Below, piece by piece: positions 1 to 9,447 of a stretch of 64,000 nucleotides of DNA. The DNA lies in NCBI GenBank assembly GCA_016715075.1, contig JADKBK010000001.1:124001-188000 (forward strand). The letters are read 5' to 3'. Position numbers and translations under genes: made by a program. The notes below the pieces were generated by a model. It was not told where the DNA came from, searched no databases, and saw only the letters and a program-made list of their open reading frames with translations. The first letter of the stretch is position 1, and every line of letters starts with the position of its first letter. The DNA comes from Bacteroidales bacterium (lineage in GTDB: Bacteria; Bacteroidota; Bacteroidia; Bacteroidales; VadinHA17).

Positions 1-1380
1 TGGAGAGGCGGACTTCGCTGGATGAGCGCTGCATATCCGGACTATTTTGAGCCTGCAAATCAGGCGGCCGATGGGATGGCGGGAATGGGAGGATATTCAG
101 ATTCTGATGTGGATTTTGATGTCGCAAAGATGAAAAAAATGAACTTCAGTGTTAACTGGAGGGCAAGCTTCGATTTCCCATACATGGGTATGTTCATACC
201 TCCCGTTGAGGAGAATGAAACATGGACACGATTTGGGGGAAGTCCCACATCTGTTTCTGCAATGCAGAATTATGCAGAAAAGATGAAGAGTCTGGGATTC
301 CATGTCCTCAGCTATTTCAATGTTACCGAATTCGGAGCAAGGATGAAGTATCCCCTGGAGCCTGTAAAAATCACCAAAGAAGCTGATCTCTGGAAAAGCG
401 CTAATGATTTTCTTTCTGTGAAACTTGATGGTTCACTACTGCATATTCCCCGGGGTGTACCCCAGAATAAACTCGGGTTTTATGCAAAATCCAGACAGGG
501 AGGAGCATATTTTACCTGGGAAGATGGCATTGTAACAGACTGCGGAGAACCAGTTTATAAGAATTTCCTTCTTGATCAGGCAAAGAAACATATAAAGCTT
601 ATACCATCTTCGGATGGAATATGTATCGATCGTCTCGACTGGCTTAGGATGTACAATGAGGAGAGGGATGACGGAATCAGTTGGTATGTTGATCGTCCTG
701 CACGCTCGCTGGTGACTTCCTGGAAGAACCTCATAAAGGATCTGGGCCCCATAATGCATAACAGCAACAAAGTGATCTTTGTTAACAACCACGATAAACG
801 GCTCGATTTCCTGAAGAATACAGATGGAATTTTTGATGAATTTACCTATGCCGGAGTCCCTCTTAATCTAACAGCACTGCTATGCATAAATAAACCTGCA
901 CTCGGATGGACGGCTGATAACAGCCCAATAAAGGCAGAGGGGAGTGACAATTTTTTCCAGAAATATCTATATCTTGGGGTATATCCAATGGCTCCTTTTC
1001 CAGGCAACGATCATTCTATTCGTCCTGATGAGTGGACCGATAGACAATATCTCGACTATGGACCATTATTCGCTTTAATGGTGGGCAAAAAGTGGATCCT
1101 TGAACCGCATTGCATAGAGATTGTTGATGGTCAGGCAAAGGCAAACCTGTTTAATGTGAGCGGAGGATATGTGATTCCTGTTGTTTTCGGGAAAGAGAAT
1201 AAGGAGGTGATTGTAAATGTTCGTAATATTGACGGATTGGAACATGTAATCTGTAAAGCCTTATACCCCGGAAGTGAAATGATGGTAGTGCTTAAGTCTG
1301 AGACAGAGTCCGGATCTTTACAGATACAAGTGCCACTGGTGAGAGGTTGTGCTATGGTGAAAATAGAAAACAGAAAATAA
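1..1380 (+). CDS. Putative glycoside-hydrolase-like TIM-barrel protein, 5' partial
   Basis: The reading frame is open from base 1 (codons before the first ATG at 22 are W-R-G-G-L-R-W), so the gene continues upstream of the window and its true N-terminus is missing. At least 459 residues are visible. Alternating hydrophobic strands and acidic loop residues, such as GICIDRLDW near residue 200 and the VNNHDKR segment, look like a TIM-barrel glycosidase with catalytic acids at strand ends. A beta-sandwich-like tail follows (VNVRNIDGLEHV). I cannot assign a GH family. It lies 16 bp upstream of a parallel beta-helix protein and close to a GH38-like mannosidase on the same strand, so a role in glycan degradation is inferred from context. 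Confidence 0.6.
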   Translation, partial: WRGGLRWMSAAYPDYFEPANQAADGMAGMGGYSDSDVDFDVAKMKKMNFSVNWRASFDFPYMGMFIPPVEENETWTRFGGSPTSVSAMQNYAEKMKSLGFHVLSYFNVTEFGARMKYPLEPVKITKEADLWKSANDFLSVKLDGSLLHIPRGVPQNKLGFYAKSRQGGAYFTWEDGIVTDCGEPVYKNFLLDQAKKHIKLIPSSDGICIDRLDWLRMYNEERDDGISWYVDRPARSLVTSWKNLIKDLGPIMHNSNKVIFVNNHDKRLDFLKNTDGIFDEFTYAGVPLNLTALLCINKPALGWTADNSPIKAEGSDNFFQKYLYLGVYPMAPFPGNDHSIRPDEWTDRQYLDYGPLFALMVGKKWILEPHCIEIVDGQAKANLFNVSGGYVIPVVFGKENKEVIVNVRNIDGLEHVICKALYPGSEMMVVLKSETESGSLQIQVPLVRGCAMVKIENRK

Positions 1381-1396
1381 TATAAACCCGATTACG

Positions 1397-3298
1397 ATGA
1401 AAAAATTAACTTTCAGTTTATTGATTATACTGGCATTAATCTTCTCCGAGCTCAATGCCAGGGAGTACCATGTAGCTGTCACCGGCAGCGATCAGAGTGA
1501 CGGCTCTGTTGCCAATCCCTTTAAAACCATTAATCATGCTGCCCAACTGGCGCAGCCAGGCGATATAATAACTGTACACGCAGGCACATACCGCGAATGG
1601 ATAAATCCGGCAAGAGGCGGGGAAAGCGATTCAAAGAGGATTGTATACCAGGCCGCTGCGGGAGAAGTGGTTTTTATTAAAGGATCTGAAGCTGTAACAG
1701 GGTGGAAAAAAGAGAAGGGTGAGGTATGGAAGGTAATAATTCCAAATTCCATATTTGGCAATTATAATCCCTACCAGGATTCCATCAATGGTGACTGGTT
1801 TAGTAATCATGGCAGGATACATCACACCGGCGAGGTATTCCTTAACGGGAAGTCATTATATGAAAAGGAAAAACTTGATAAAGTGCTCAATCCTGTACCC
1901 TTTGAGGGTACTCTTGATAAGGAAGGATCTACCTATACCTGGTATTGCGAGAGCAATGCCGTCAATACAACAATCTGGGCCAACTTCCATAAATTCAATC
2001 CCAACAGGGAGCTGGTTGAGATTAGCGCCAGGCGGACAGTTTTTTATCCTGAAAAGCCCGGACTGAATTATATCACCATTAGGGGATTTCATATCAGTCA
2101 GGCAGCTACTCAATGGGCTGCACCAACTGCTGAGCAGATAGGAATGATCGCGACCAACTGGAACAAATGCTGGATAATTGAGAACAATGTTATCAGTGAT
2201 TCAAAATGTTCCGGAATAACACTTGGAAAGGAGCGTGGAACAGGTCATAATGTATGGCTTGCCGACCAAAGCCTTGACGGCTCTCTTCATTATATTGAAG
2301 TAACATTCCGGACCTTGAGGAACGGTTGGAGCAAAGAAAATATTGGTTCTCATATAGTCAGGAACAATGAGATCTTCAATTGCGAACAAACAGGTATGTG
2401 CGGAAGCATGGGAGCGGCTTTCAGCGTGATAGAAAATAATCATATCTATAACATATGGGCAAAGCGGCAGTTTGACGGAGCTGAAATAGCAGGTATCAAA
2501 TTCCACGCTGCCATTGATACAAAAATTGAGAAGAACCGCATTCATGATGTGGGAAGAGGAATCTGGCTCGACTGGATGGCACAGGGAACACGAGTTACAA
2601 AAAACCTGCTCTACAACAATGATCTTGAAGATCTCTTTATGGAAGTTGATCATGGTCCTACTCTTGTTGACAATAACCTCCTTCTCTCGGAAGTGGGAAT
2701 AACCACTCAATCTGAAGGCGGTGCACTTATCCATAATCTTATTGCCGGCCAGATTGCCATGTGGCCGGAACCTAACCGCTATACCCCCTGCCGTCTGCCA
2801 CACTCTACTGAAGTGGCAGGTCTGTCAACAATCCTGTCAGGGGATTACAGGTGCCTTAACAATATCTTTCTTGGTCTGGGGCCGGATGAGAATAAGAGAG
2901 ATGCCAGGTATCATTACGGGCTGGCTGGTTTTAATAACGCTGTCTGGCCTGTCTGGATAAACGGGAACATATATTATAACAAAGCTGTTCCCTTTAAAGA
3001 TGAAACCAGGTTTATAAGGAATGGTGATTTTAAACCAAATCTCGAAATCATAACAGAAGGAGATAATGTCTTTCTGAGTTTTTCAATGGACGATAAAGGC
3101 GCGGCTGTAAAGACGGAATTGGTAACAACTGCTTTGATGGGAAAAGCAAAGATGCCCAGGGAAGCTTTTGAGAATTCAGATGGAACACCTATAACAATCG
3201 ATTCAGACTATTCTGGTAATAAGCGTTCAGCATCCAACCCCTTAGCAGGGCCGTTTGAAAACCCGGGAAAGGGGATTGTCAGGATTAAAGTATGGTAG
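1397..3298 (+). CDS. Secreted right-handed parallel beta-helix protein (possible GH141-like glycosidase)
   Basis: 633 residues. The start is followed by a clear signal peptide (MKKLTFSLLIILALIFSELNA). The mature N-terminus YHVAVTGSDQSDGS..NPFKTINHAAQLAQPGDIITVHAGTYRE is the hallmark opening of DUF1565/parallel beta-helix enzymes. The middle of the protein has repeated short strands with N-x-I turns (IIENNVISDSKCSGI, HIVRNNEIFNCEQTG, VIENNHIYNIW, KIEKNRIHDVGRGI), typical of pectate-lyase-like solenoids. The architecture resembles GH141 alpha-L-fucosidase/xylanase proteins, but the family needs a profile search. It is probably co-transcribed with the upstream gene (16 bp gap) and acts in the periplasm or outside the cell on polysaccharide. 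Confidence 0.75.
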   Translation: MKKLTFSLLIILALIFSELNAREYHVAVTGSDQSDGSVANPFKTINHAAQLAQPGDIITVHAGTYREWINPARGGESDSKRIVYQAAAGEVVFIKGSEAVTGWKKEKGEVWKVIIPNSIFGNYNPYQDSINGDWFSNHGRIHHTGEVFLNGKSLYEKEKLDKVLNPVPFEGTLDKEGSTYTWYCESNAVNTTIWANFHKFNPNRELVEISARRTVFYPEKPGLNYITIRGFHISQAATQWAAPTAEQIGMIATNWNKCWIIENNVISDSKCSGITLGKERGTGHNVWLADQSLDGSLHYIEVTFRTLRNGWSKENIGSHIVRNNEIFNCEQTGMCGSMGAAFSVIENNHIYNIWAKRQFDGAEIAGIKFHAAIDTKIEKNRIHDVGRGIWLDWMAQGTRVTKNLLYNNDLEDLFMEVDHGPTLVDNNLLLSEVGITTQSEGGALIHNLIAGQIAMWPEPNRYTPCRLPHSTEVAGLSTILSGDYRCLNNIFLGLGPDENKRDARYHYGLAGFNNAVWPVWINGNIYYNKAVPFKDETRFIRNGDFKPNLEIITEGDNVFLSFSMDDKGAAVKTELVTTALMGKAKMPREAFENSDGTPITIDSDYSGNKRSASNPLAGPFENPGKGIVRIKVW

Positions 3299-3299
3299 A

Positions 3300-3467
3300 C
3301 AAATTGCTTCCTTTGCTTCCTTTGTGTAAAATATTTGTGTCCTTTGCGTTTAATTGATTTTATATAAACACCTGTAAAACAGAGTTTTTGTTTAATGTTT
3401 ATAATTCACCTTACCGGATTGTAAAGTAAAATATGTCAGACCAGTGTGAGTAAAATAATTTAAGACA
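3300..3467. repeat. Intergenic region with CTTTGTG/CTTTGCG-rich degenerate repeat
   Basis: Between the beta-helix gene and the mannosidase gene. Bases 3305-3352 contain imperfect repeats of TTCCTTTG and TTTGTGTCCTTTGCG. Similar words recur at 62772-62898 and 63130-63220, suggesting a dispersed low-complexity repeat family. No convincing TAnnTTTG promoter was seen here. Confidence 0.45.
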
Positions 3468-6398
3468 ATGAAAAAATCAGGATTAGTATTTATCTCTCTG
3501 TTATTCGGAATAAGCCTGTTTTCACAGACTGGACGGAAAGTTGAAATGGGATTTCCCACAGATATGGAATGTCTGGTTCAGCCCTACTATCTCTATCGTC
3601 TGGATGGTAAGCCTGGGCGTGCAGTTATTCTGAAGCTGAAAGGGCCAAAACTTTTCGGCAAAGCACAGGTTGAAGCTGTAGTTAAGGGGAAGAAAGAAAT
3701 CATTGATATTCCTGCGGCTGATACTGCTTACTCTGTTTGTACTGTCCTGCTCCCTCCGGATATTGGAGTGAAGGTGGAGGCTGAGGTGACATTGACATTG
3801 AGACAGGCCTTCAGTAAGCTTAAAAAGAGTGTGAAAGTAACGCCCCTGAGGCAATGGACCGTTTATATCTATCCCCATTCCCATGTCGATATTGGCTACA
3901 CAAATACCCAGGCCAATGTTGAGATTCTTCATAAAATGAATATAGATGAGGGTATTAAACTGGCCGTTAAGACGAAAGACTATCCTGCCGGTGCCCGCTA
4001 CAGGTGGAATCCTGAAGTTACATGGCCATTGGAACGTTACTGGCATGGTGCCTCTTCTGAACAGAAGGCACTGATTGTAGAGGCCATCAGGAATAATTAC
4101 CTCTGCATCGATGCCAGTTACCTGAATCTCAATACCAGTGCCTGCAGCGATGAAGAACTGTTCCAGGTGTTCCGCTTCAGCCGGGGGATGCAACGTCTTT
4201 CCGGTGTGCCGATGACCACGCTTCAGCAGATGGATATCCCGGGAATGTCATGGGGGTTGGTTCCGGTTATGGCGAATGAGGGTGTAAAATATATAATGAG
4301 CTGGCCAAATTCATGCAGGGCCGGTTATGCCCGTAGCCTTGATGAAAAGCCACTCTGGTGGGTTGGCCCCGATGGAAAATCTAAAGTTCTTTTCTTTCAG
4401 CCAGGTGGGTATGGCAACAGTGGCAGCATGACCAAGGGAGGAGAAACAGGACGCCCATGGTTTGGTCAGCGCGACCCTTCAAAAGTTCCTGCTGTTATCA
4501 AAACAGGAAGTGCAAATGTGAATTTTCTTGAGCCTCTCTTAAAAAGGGAGCGTCCTGATAATCCTTATGATTTCTACGTCGTCTCCTGGTCTCTGTGGGA
4601 TAATACTCCTATTGACGCCGATCTTCCTGATGCCGTAAGGGATTGGAACATGAAGTATGCCTTTCCTCACCTGGTAATTGCCGGAGCAGATGAGATAATG
4701 AAAATGATCGAGACAAAATATGGAAATATACTGCCTGTTGTAAAGGGTGATTTTACAGAATACTGGACTGACGGACTTGGGACTGCTGCCGGGCTGATAG
4801 CTATCAATCGTAATGCAAAGGAAAGACTTGTACAGGCTGAAACCCTCTGGTCGATGCTTCATCCGGGGCAGATCTCTCCAAGGAGCGATTTCGATGAGGC
4901 CTGGAGATACATCGCGCTTGGAACGGAACACACCTGGTGTGCTGAAAATCCCACAGAGCCTTTTTTCCAGGATGCCATATGGAAGGTCAAGCAGAGCTAT
5001 TTCAGGGAAGCGGATGACCGCACCCGCGACATGATGGAAATTGCCATCTCTCCTGCAACCGATAAGTCTGATGGTGCACTGGGTCCGCCGGAGGGCCCTT
5101 CAAAGGGAGGTATTACTGTTTTCAATACCCAGTCATGGATGCATGGAGGATTGGTAACTCTTACTGTTGCCGAGAGTGCAAAGGGTGATCGCGTCAATGA
5201 TGACAATGGGAGCGAAGTCCCTTCCCAGCGCTTATCAACAGGAGAACTGGTATTTCTTGCTTCAGAAATTCCACCTTTCGGTTCACGTCATTATAATGTT
5301 GTTGAGGGTAAACCTTCATTGAAGGATGGATGTCTTATAGATGGGACTTTACTCTCAAATAAGTTATTGGAGGTGAGGATTGATCCATCAACCGGGAATA
5401 TTGTCAGGCTGGCGAATATCTCCACAGGACGCAACTATGCAGATATTAAGGTAAACGGAGGACTTAACGCCTTCAGGTGGATGTCGGGAGATAATGATAA
5501 TGCTCTGTCAGACAGTGTTATTTCTGTTTCTGTGACGGAATCAGGTCCGCTTCTGGTAGAAATGCGTATTAAGTCAAAGGGACAAGGCTGCCGGTATGTC
5601 AGCCGTTCAGTTCGGCTGGTCTATGGTCAGCCATGGGTTGAGATCTCCAATGTGGTTGATAAACTGCCGCTTGCCGCCAAGGATGGTATTCACTTCGGAT
5701 TCGGGTTTGACCTTCCAAAGGCTGTGACAAGAATGGATATTCCCTGGGGAATAATACGCCTTGAGGAGGATCAGTGGAAAACAGCTAACAGGAACTGGTT
5801 AACCATGCAGCGCTGGATCGACATCTCAAATGACAGGGAGGGTATAACATGGTGTTCCCTTGATGCTCCGCTCGTTGAAAGCGGCGCTATGACCGCCAAT
5901 CAGTCAGGAACATGGAGCGGGGAGAGGAAACCCTGGCTTAAAAAGACAGAACCTGGCAGCGCAATTTATTCATGGGTGATGAATAATCACTGGTTCACCA
6001 ACTTCCCGCTTACACAGGATGGCCCGGTAACATTCCGTTATCGCATACTGCCTCATGGGGCCTACGATGCAGCAATAGCTAACCATTTTGGACTGGAACA
6101 GGCACAACCACTCGTTCATATAGCCGCTAAAAATAACGCCATTTCTAAAACGCTTGTCGCACTTGAAGGATCTCCTTCAGTTTCAGTGTCTGTTATTAAA
6201 TCAACAGCTGAGACTGGTGCAGTGATCATACGCCTCAGATCGGTATCCCAGAGTGACGAAGAGGTAAAATTGACATGGCCTGCAGGCACCCCCAAGAGAG
6301 TGAATGTATGTGAAAAAGAAGAAGTTCCGGGAATGCAGGTCAACAATGCAGTTAAAGTGCCTGCCAACGGATTGTTAACCCTGAGAGCTGAATGGTGA
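3468..6398 (+). CDS. Secreted glycoside hydrolase family 38-type alpha-mannosidase
   Basis: 976 residues with signal peptide (MKKSGLVFISLLFGISLFSQ). After a roughly 110-residue beta domain, the GH38 catalytic domain begins with YPHSHVDIGYT. His137/139 and Asp141 match the HxHxDxG zinc-binding motif. Asp256 in QQMDIPGMSWG fits the nucleophile/metal-ligand position, and GTEHTW further on could supply the second metal His. The C-terminal half (from about residue 560) is beta-rich, as in GH38 C-terminal domains. The family hydrolyses alpha-mannosides with a Zn ion. Substrate is not predictable, but the neighbours suggest a polysaccharide or N-glycan degradation cluster. No SusC/SusD pair is visible inside the window. 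Confidence 0.85.
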   Translation: MKKSGLVFISLLFGISLFSQTGRKVEMGFPTDMECLVQPYYLYRLDGKPGRAVILKLKGPKLFGKAQVEAVVKGKKEIIDIPAADTAYSVCTVLLPPDIGVKVEAEVTLTLRQAFSKLKKSVKVTPLRQWTVYIYPHSHVDIGYTNTQANVEILHKMNIDEGIKLAVKTKDYPAGARYRWNPEVTWPLERYWHGASSEQKALIVEAIRNNYLCIDASYLNLNTSACSDEELFQVFRFSRGMQRLSGVPMTTLQQMDIPGMSWGLVPVMANEGVKYIMSWPNSCRAGYARSLDEKPLWWVGPDGKSKVLFFQPGGYGNSGSMTKGGETGRPWFGQRDPSKVPAVIKTGSANVNFLEPLLKRERPDNPYDFYVVSWSLWDNTPIDADLPDAVRDWNMKYAFPHLVIAGADEIMKMIETKYGNILPVVKGDFTEYWTDGLGTAAGLIAINRNAKERLVQAETLWSMLHPGQISPRSDFDEAWRYIALGTEHTWCAENPTEPFFQDAIWKVKQSYFREADDRTRDMMEIAISPATDKSDGALGPPEGPSKGGITVFNTQSWMHGGLVTLTVAESAKGDRVNDDNGSEVPSQRLSTGELVFLASEIPPFGSRHYNVVEGKPSLKDGCLIDGTLLSNKLLEVRIDPSTGNIVRLANISTGRNYADIKVNGGLNAFRWMSGDNDNALSDSVISVSVTESGPLLVEMRIKSKGQGCRYVSRSVRLVYGQPWVEISNVVDKLPLAAKDGIHFGFGFDLPKAVTRMDIPWGIIRLEEDQWKTANRNWLTMQRWIDISNDREGITWCSLDAPLVESGAMTANQSGTWSGERKPWLKKTEPGSAIYSWVMNNHWFTNFPLTQDGPVTFRYRILPHGAYDAAIANHFGLEQAQPLVHIAAKNNAISKTLVALEGSPSVSVSVIKSTAETGAVIIRLRSVSQSDEEVKLTWPAGTPKRVNVCEKEEVPGMQVNNAVKVPANGLLTLRAEW

Positions 6399-6411
6399 TA
6401 AGACTATAGAA

Positions 6412-7230
6412 TTATCCTTTCAAGCTATAAACTATCGATTTAATCTTCTGTGCGCCATCTTTGTTATTAAATTTCTCAGCAAGGGTTGAATAGGGAATAG
6501 GTTTACCTATTGTCAGTGTAAAGGTGCTGTTTCTCTGTTTCATCATTTCCCTCGGGAGAAGGATTATTTCCAGTGACATATTTATTCTCAGAAACTTTCT
6601 CAGGTTTGAAACAAAATAGAAGAGGTTGGAATTTTTTCCGCTTATATGTACCGGGATTATATCTCTTTTAAACTGAACAGATTTTGTAATGAATGTTTTT
6701 TGCCATGGGAGATCAGAAATAATCCCCTTGGTCCGGCGCGATACAATTCCTGCAGGAAAGATCATGATCTGGGAATCTGACTCAAATAAAAGGTTGAACT
6801 TTTCAACGGTTTCCTTAGTGTTACAACCGAACACATTTACTCCAAGAATAACGGGATGCAGATTAGGAATATAGTTAAACAGCTGATTGGACGGGGATAT
6901 TACGTCGGGGATAAAGCTGTAGATAGTACTCAGGAATGTGAGGGCATCTATTCCTCCGACAGGGTGGTTGGCTGCAAAAACAAACCTTCCTGATAAAGGA
7001 ACATTCTCTCCCCCTCTGACTATTATTTTTATTTTCCAGTAATCGAGAACCTCATTTATAAATGGAACGCCTGATTTACTGCGAGATCTGTTTATTGTCT
7101 CATTCATCTCATCCTGATAAATCAGCTTCTTGAGTAACTTTATTATAAATTTTGGGAGCGACCTGACAAACTTCGATTCGCTGTTGCGTATAACTTTTTC
7201 AATGTCTATAATATCGTTTTCCCCTGTCAT
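6412..7230 (-). CDS. Lysophospholipid/amino-lipid O-acyltransferase (OlsA/GlsA-like PlsC family)
   Basis: 272 residues. NHPVGGIDAL (His89, Asp95) is the acyltransferase motif I in the NHPxGGxDxL form, and IMIFPAGIVSRR is motif III with FPAG rather than the FPEG of typical PlsC. These variants, plus the following W..TFITKSVQFKRDIIPVHISGKNS segment, are typical of the OlsA/GlsA branch that O-acylates lyso-amino lipids (ornithine or glycine lipids) rather than lysophosphatidate. The matching N-acyltransferase gene is not next to it. It probably acts at the inner face of the cytoplasmic membrane. The gene converges with the mannosidase, whose stop lies only 13 bp away. Confidence 0.75.
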   Translation of the reverse strand: MTGENDIIDIEKVIRNSESKFVRSLPKFIIKLLKKLIYQDEMNETINRSRSKSGVPFINEVLDYWKIKIIVRGGENVPLSGRFVFAANHPVGGIDALTFLSTIYSFIPDVISPSNQLFNYIPNLHPVILGVNVFGCNTKETVEKFNLLFESDSQIMIFPAGIVSRRTKGIISDLPWQKTFITKSVQFKRDIIPVHISGKNSNLFYFVSNLRKFLRINMSLEIILLPREMMKQRNSTFTLTIGKPIPYSTLAEKFNNKDGAQKIKSIVYSLKG

Positions 7231-7271
7231 TTAATTGTCTCTTATAAGTTTATTGCAAAGATATCACAGTG

Positions 7272-8009
7272 TCAGTTATTTCTGCTTTCAAGTCCGACAG
7301 GGCATGCTGCAACACACATTCCGCATACTCTCGCATCCATTGAGAGCCTTGACCTGCCAAATTCAGCGCATTGAGTCCGGCATTTGGATGCGTCAAAAAA
7401 CTCCTCCCTGTCAATGCTAATGTCCCACATCTTTCCATTAGCTGCCTGAGCCGGACAAATTTCAACGCAGATATTACAGGTTCCGCAGCGGCTTATGTCA
7501 ATTGGTTTTGATTCCGGGATTACCCGTTCTTTGAGCAGGATCGATGTGAGCCGCAACCTGGGTCCGAATTTCCTGGTAATAAGGAGGTCTGTCTTGCCTA
7601 TCCATCCCAGTCCGGCTCTGGTAGCGACCATCTTATGTGAAAGATCTGTTCTGAGAGTCTGGAAATAAATTGTATCAAGTTCCGCTGTTGATACTGTCGG
7701 AGGAATATTTACATTTTCTATTTTGAGGTCACTCAACCTGGCGCAGATCCGGCCTGATCTTAAGGCCAGCTCTTCATTGATCTGTCTGTAATGGGAGTAA
7801 TATTCTTTTGTGGGACCATCGGTAATATTCTCTACAATTGAATTATCCAACCTTCTTCCAATTGAGATCCCGTAATTGAAGCCCATGAATTTCCTGTCAA
7901 GCAATCCGGTCAGTTCGGCAAAGCCATATATGTAGTTTTCTTCCGGAATAAGGTACTCCCTGAGTATTTCTTCAATCTGTCGCTGCATTGCTTTTTTCTG
8001 ATTGCCCAT
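7272..8009 (-). CDS. 4Fe-4S double-cluster protein, epoxyqueuosine reductase (QueG)-like
   Basis: 245 residues. The C-terminal third has two ferredoxin-like Cys sets, CGTCNICVEICP and CRTQC...CGMCVAACP, for two [4Fe-4S] clusters, as in the 4Fe4S_16 domain of QueG. The preceding segment (ATRAGLGWIGKTDLLIT) resembles the cobalamin/substrate part of QueG. The protein is shorter than QueG (over 300 residues), so it may be a paralogue rather than the tRNA queuosine enzyme itself. Its first ATG overlaps the upstream gene by 38 bp. The internal Met8 (at 7988) would reduce the overlap to 17 bp and is the likelier start. Confidence 0.75.
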   Translation of the reverse strand: MGNQKKAMQRQIEEILREYLIPEENYIYGFAELTGLLDRKFMGFNYGISIGRRLDNSIVENITDGPTKEYYSHYRQINEELALRSGRICARLSDLKIENVNIPPTVSTAELDTIYFQTLRTDLSHKMVATRAGLGWIGKTDLLITRKFGPRLRLTSILLKERVIPESKPIDISRCGTCNICVEICPAQAANGKMWDISIDREEFFDASKCRTQCAEFGRSRLSMDARVCGMCVAACPVGLESRNN

Positions 8010-8484
8010 TATTAAAGTCAGGAATATTATTCAATGGCATTAACGACATTTTCAATTCGTCCATCTCCCTTCGGGCATCTTCAAAGTTACTATATCTGTT
8101 CAGTACAATCTTTCGTTTGCCATTTTTATTTACAAGAAGAAGAGTGATATCGCTGATATTCAGATCTAATTTCATATTACTCCTGCTGTACGATGTATAT
8201 CTTCTGTTTGATTTTACTATTTTGAATCCTGAGAAACCTGACACTTCAATCCACTTTCCGGTTCTGATTATTCCAAAAAGTGTAGTATAGGGTCTGACTT
8301 TTTTATTTTCAGTATCAATAATGGTACCGGTAAATGTGAAAGCCATAAATGCGCCTGGAATTACAAGCAGAAGTGTGCCGGGTGAGTAGATCACGCAGCA
8401 AAGCCCGAGGACAATGAAAATCTGACCCATAAAAACCTGTACCGGACCAAAGAATTTACCGTGATTATTATTGCGTAAAACCAT
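7972..8484 (-). CDS. Small membrane protein with PH-like domain, unknown function
   Basis: 170 residues. Two adjacent hydrophobic helices near residues 15-55 (VFMGQIFIVLGLCCVIYS and LLLVIPGAFMAFTF) are followed by a basic, beta-rich region (FSGFKIVKSNRRYTSYS, ITLLLVNKNGKRKIVLNRY) that resembles bacterial PH (bPH) domains. No catalytic motif is visible. Its 3' end overlaps the start of the QueG-like gene, so the two are probably co-transcribed. Function unassigned. Confidence 0.6.
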   Translation of the reverse strand: MVLRNNNHGKFFGPVQVFMGQIFIVLGLCCVIYSPGTLLLVIPGAFMAFTFTGTIIDTENKKVRPYTTLFGIIRTGKWIEVSGFSGFKIVKSNRRYTSYSRSNMKLDLNISDITLLLVNKNGKRKIVLNRYSNFEDARREMDELKMSLMPLNNIPDFNNGQSEKSNAATD

Positions 8485-8525
8485 TGTTCCACAGCTTGAT
8501 AATTACTATTCAGAACAGGTTACTT

Positions 8526-9380
8526 CTACCTGGATTCGATAATACTTTTAAGCCAGATCTCTGCCAGTCCCGGCCAGGTTTCTCCTGCAAAATTACCCCT
8601 CCTCAATCCATAACCGTGTCCGCCTGAGGGTAACAGATGAAGTTCCACAGGCAGATTTGCATTGCGCATAGCCTGGGCCATTACTATTGCACTATTCCCA
8701 TATTGGTCATCTGCGGTTTGAAAGATGAAGACGGGTGGTACCTCCTTACTCAGCTGTAGTTCAGGAGTCAGCGATAACCCGGGTCCCTGATCGAGGTAAG
8801 CCGGATAGACAAGCATTGCAAATGAAGGCCGGCAAGAGAGACTGTCTGTTCTATCAACCGGAGAATATGTCTGTTTATTGAAAAGAGTACTGGCCCTTGC
8901 GGTAAGGCTTCCTCCTGCAGAAAATCCCATTACGCCAATCTTATCCTGATCAATTCCATAGCTGGCAGAGTTTTTTCTGACAATCCTTAAAGCGCGCTGA
9001 ACATCCTGAAGAGCACCCTCTTTTTTTTGAGGAACCCTGTACTGAAGGACAAAGGCAGCGTAACCGTTTTTATTTAACCAGGCTGCAACTTCTGTACCCT
9101 CAAGGTCATATGCAAGGATCTGATATCCGCCTCCGGGACAGACAATTACTGCAGCACCGTTTCTGATTGATTTCTCGGGCAGGAAAACCTGAATTGCGGG
9201 ATCGGTGACTTCAGACAACCGGATGATATTATCATTTTCTGAAGCAGCTGTAACCGGTCCGCTCTTGTCTTTTGTTTCTCCGGGAACAGTGCCGGGCCAT
9301 AAATGGATAAGATCATTCTTTTGTGAAAATGATTCGAGGCTGAACATTGTCAGTAGAAATAAGGTAAATAATATTTTCAT
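8526..9380 (-). CDS. Secreted alpha/beta-hydrolase, acetyl-esterase/lipase type
   Basis: 284 residues with signal peptide MKILFTLFLLTMFSLESFSQ. The oxyanion-hole motif CPGGGY (residues 81-86), nucleophile elbow GFSAGG (Ser154) and C-terminal HGYGL His complete an alpha/beta-hydrolase active site of the BD-FAE/Aes type. PVFIFQTADDQ supplies the likely acid. Homologues deacetylate or de-esterify polysaccharides in the periplasm, which fits the glycosidase genes 2 kb away, although this gene is on the other strand. It ends about 40 bp upstream of the membrane-protein gene and may be co-transcribed with it. Confidence 0.8.
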   Translation of the reverse strand: MKILFTLFLLTMFSLESFSQKNDLIHLWPGTVPGETKDKSGPVTAASENDNIIRLSEVTDPAIQVFLPEKSIRNGAAVIVCPGGGYQILAYDLEGTEVAAWLNKNGYAAFVLQYRVPQKKEGALQDVQRALRIVRKNSASYGIDQDKIGVMGFSAGGSLTARASTLFNKQTYSPVDRTDSLSCRPSFAMLVYPAYLDQGPGLSLTPELQLSKEVPPVFIFQTADDQYGNSAIVMAQAMRNANLPVELHLLPSGGHGYGLRRGNFAGETWPGLAEIWLKSIIESR

Positions 9381-9447
9381 TGCTGATTCAATTAGAATTA
9401 AGGTAAGTAATCCTTAAATCTACGATAAAAGCCCGAGAACAGCAGGA

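Noticed and set aside
2201..2803. 200-codon minus-strand frame in the beta-helix gene
   Set aside because: Shadow frame; the plus strand has signal peptide and beta-helix repeats.
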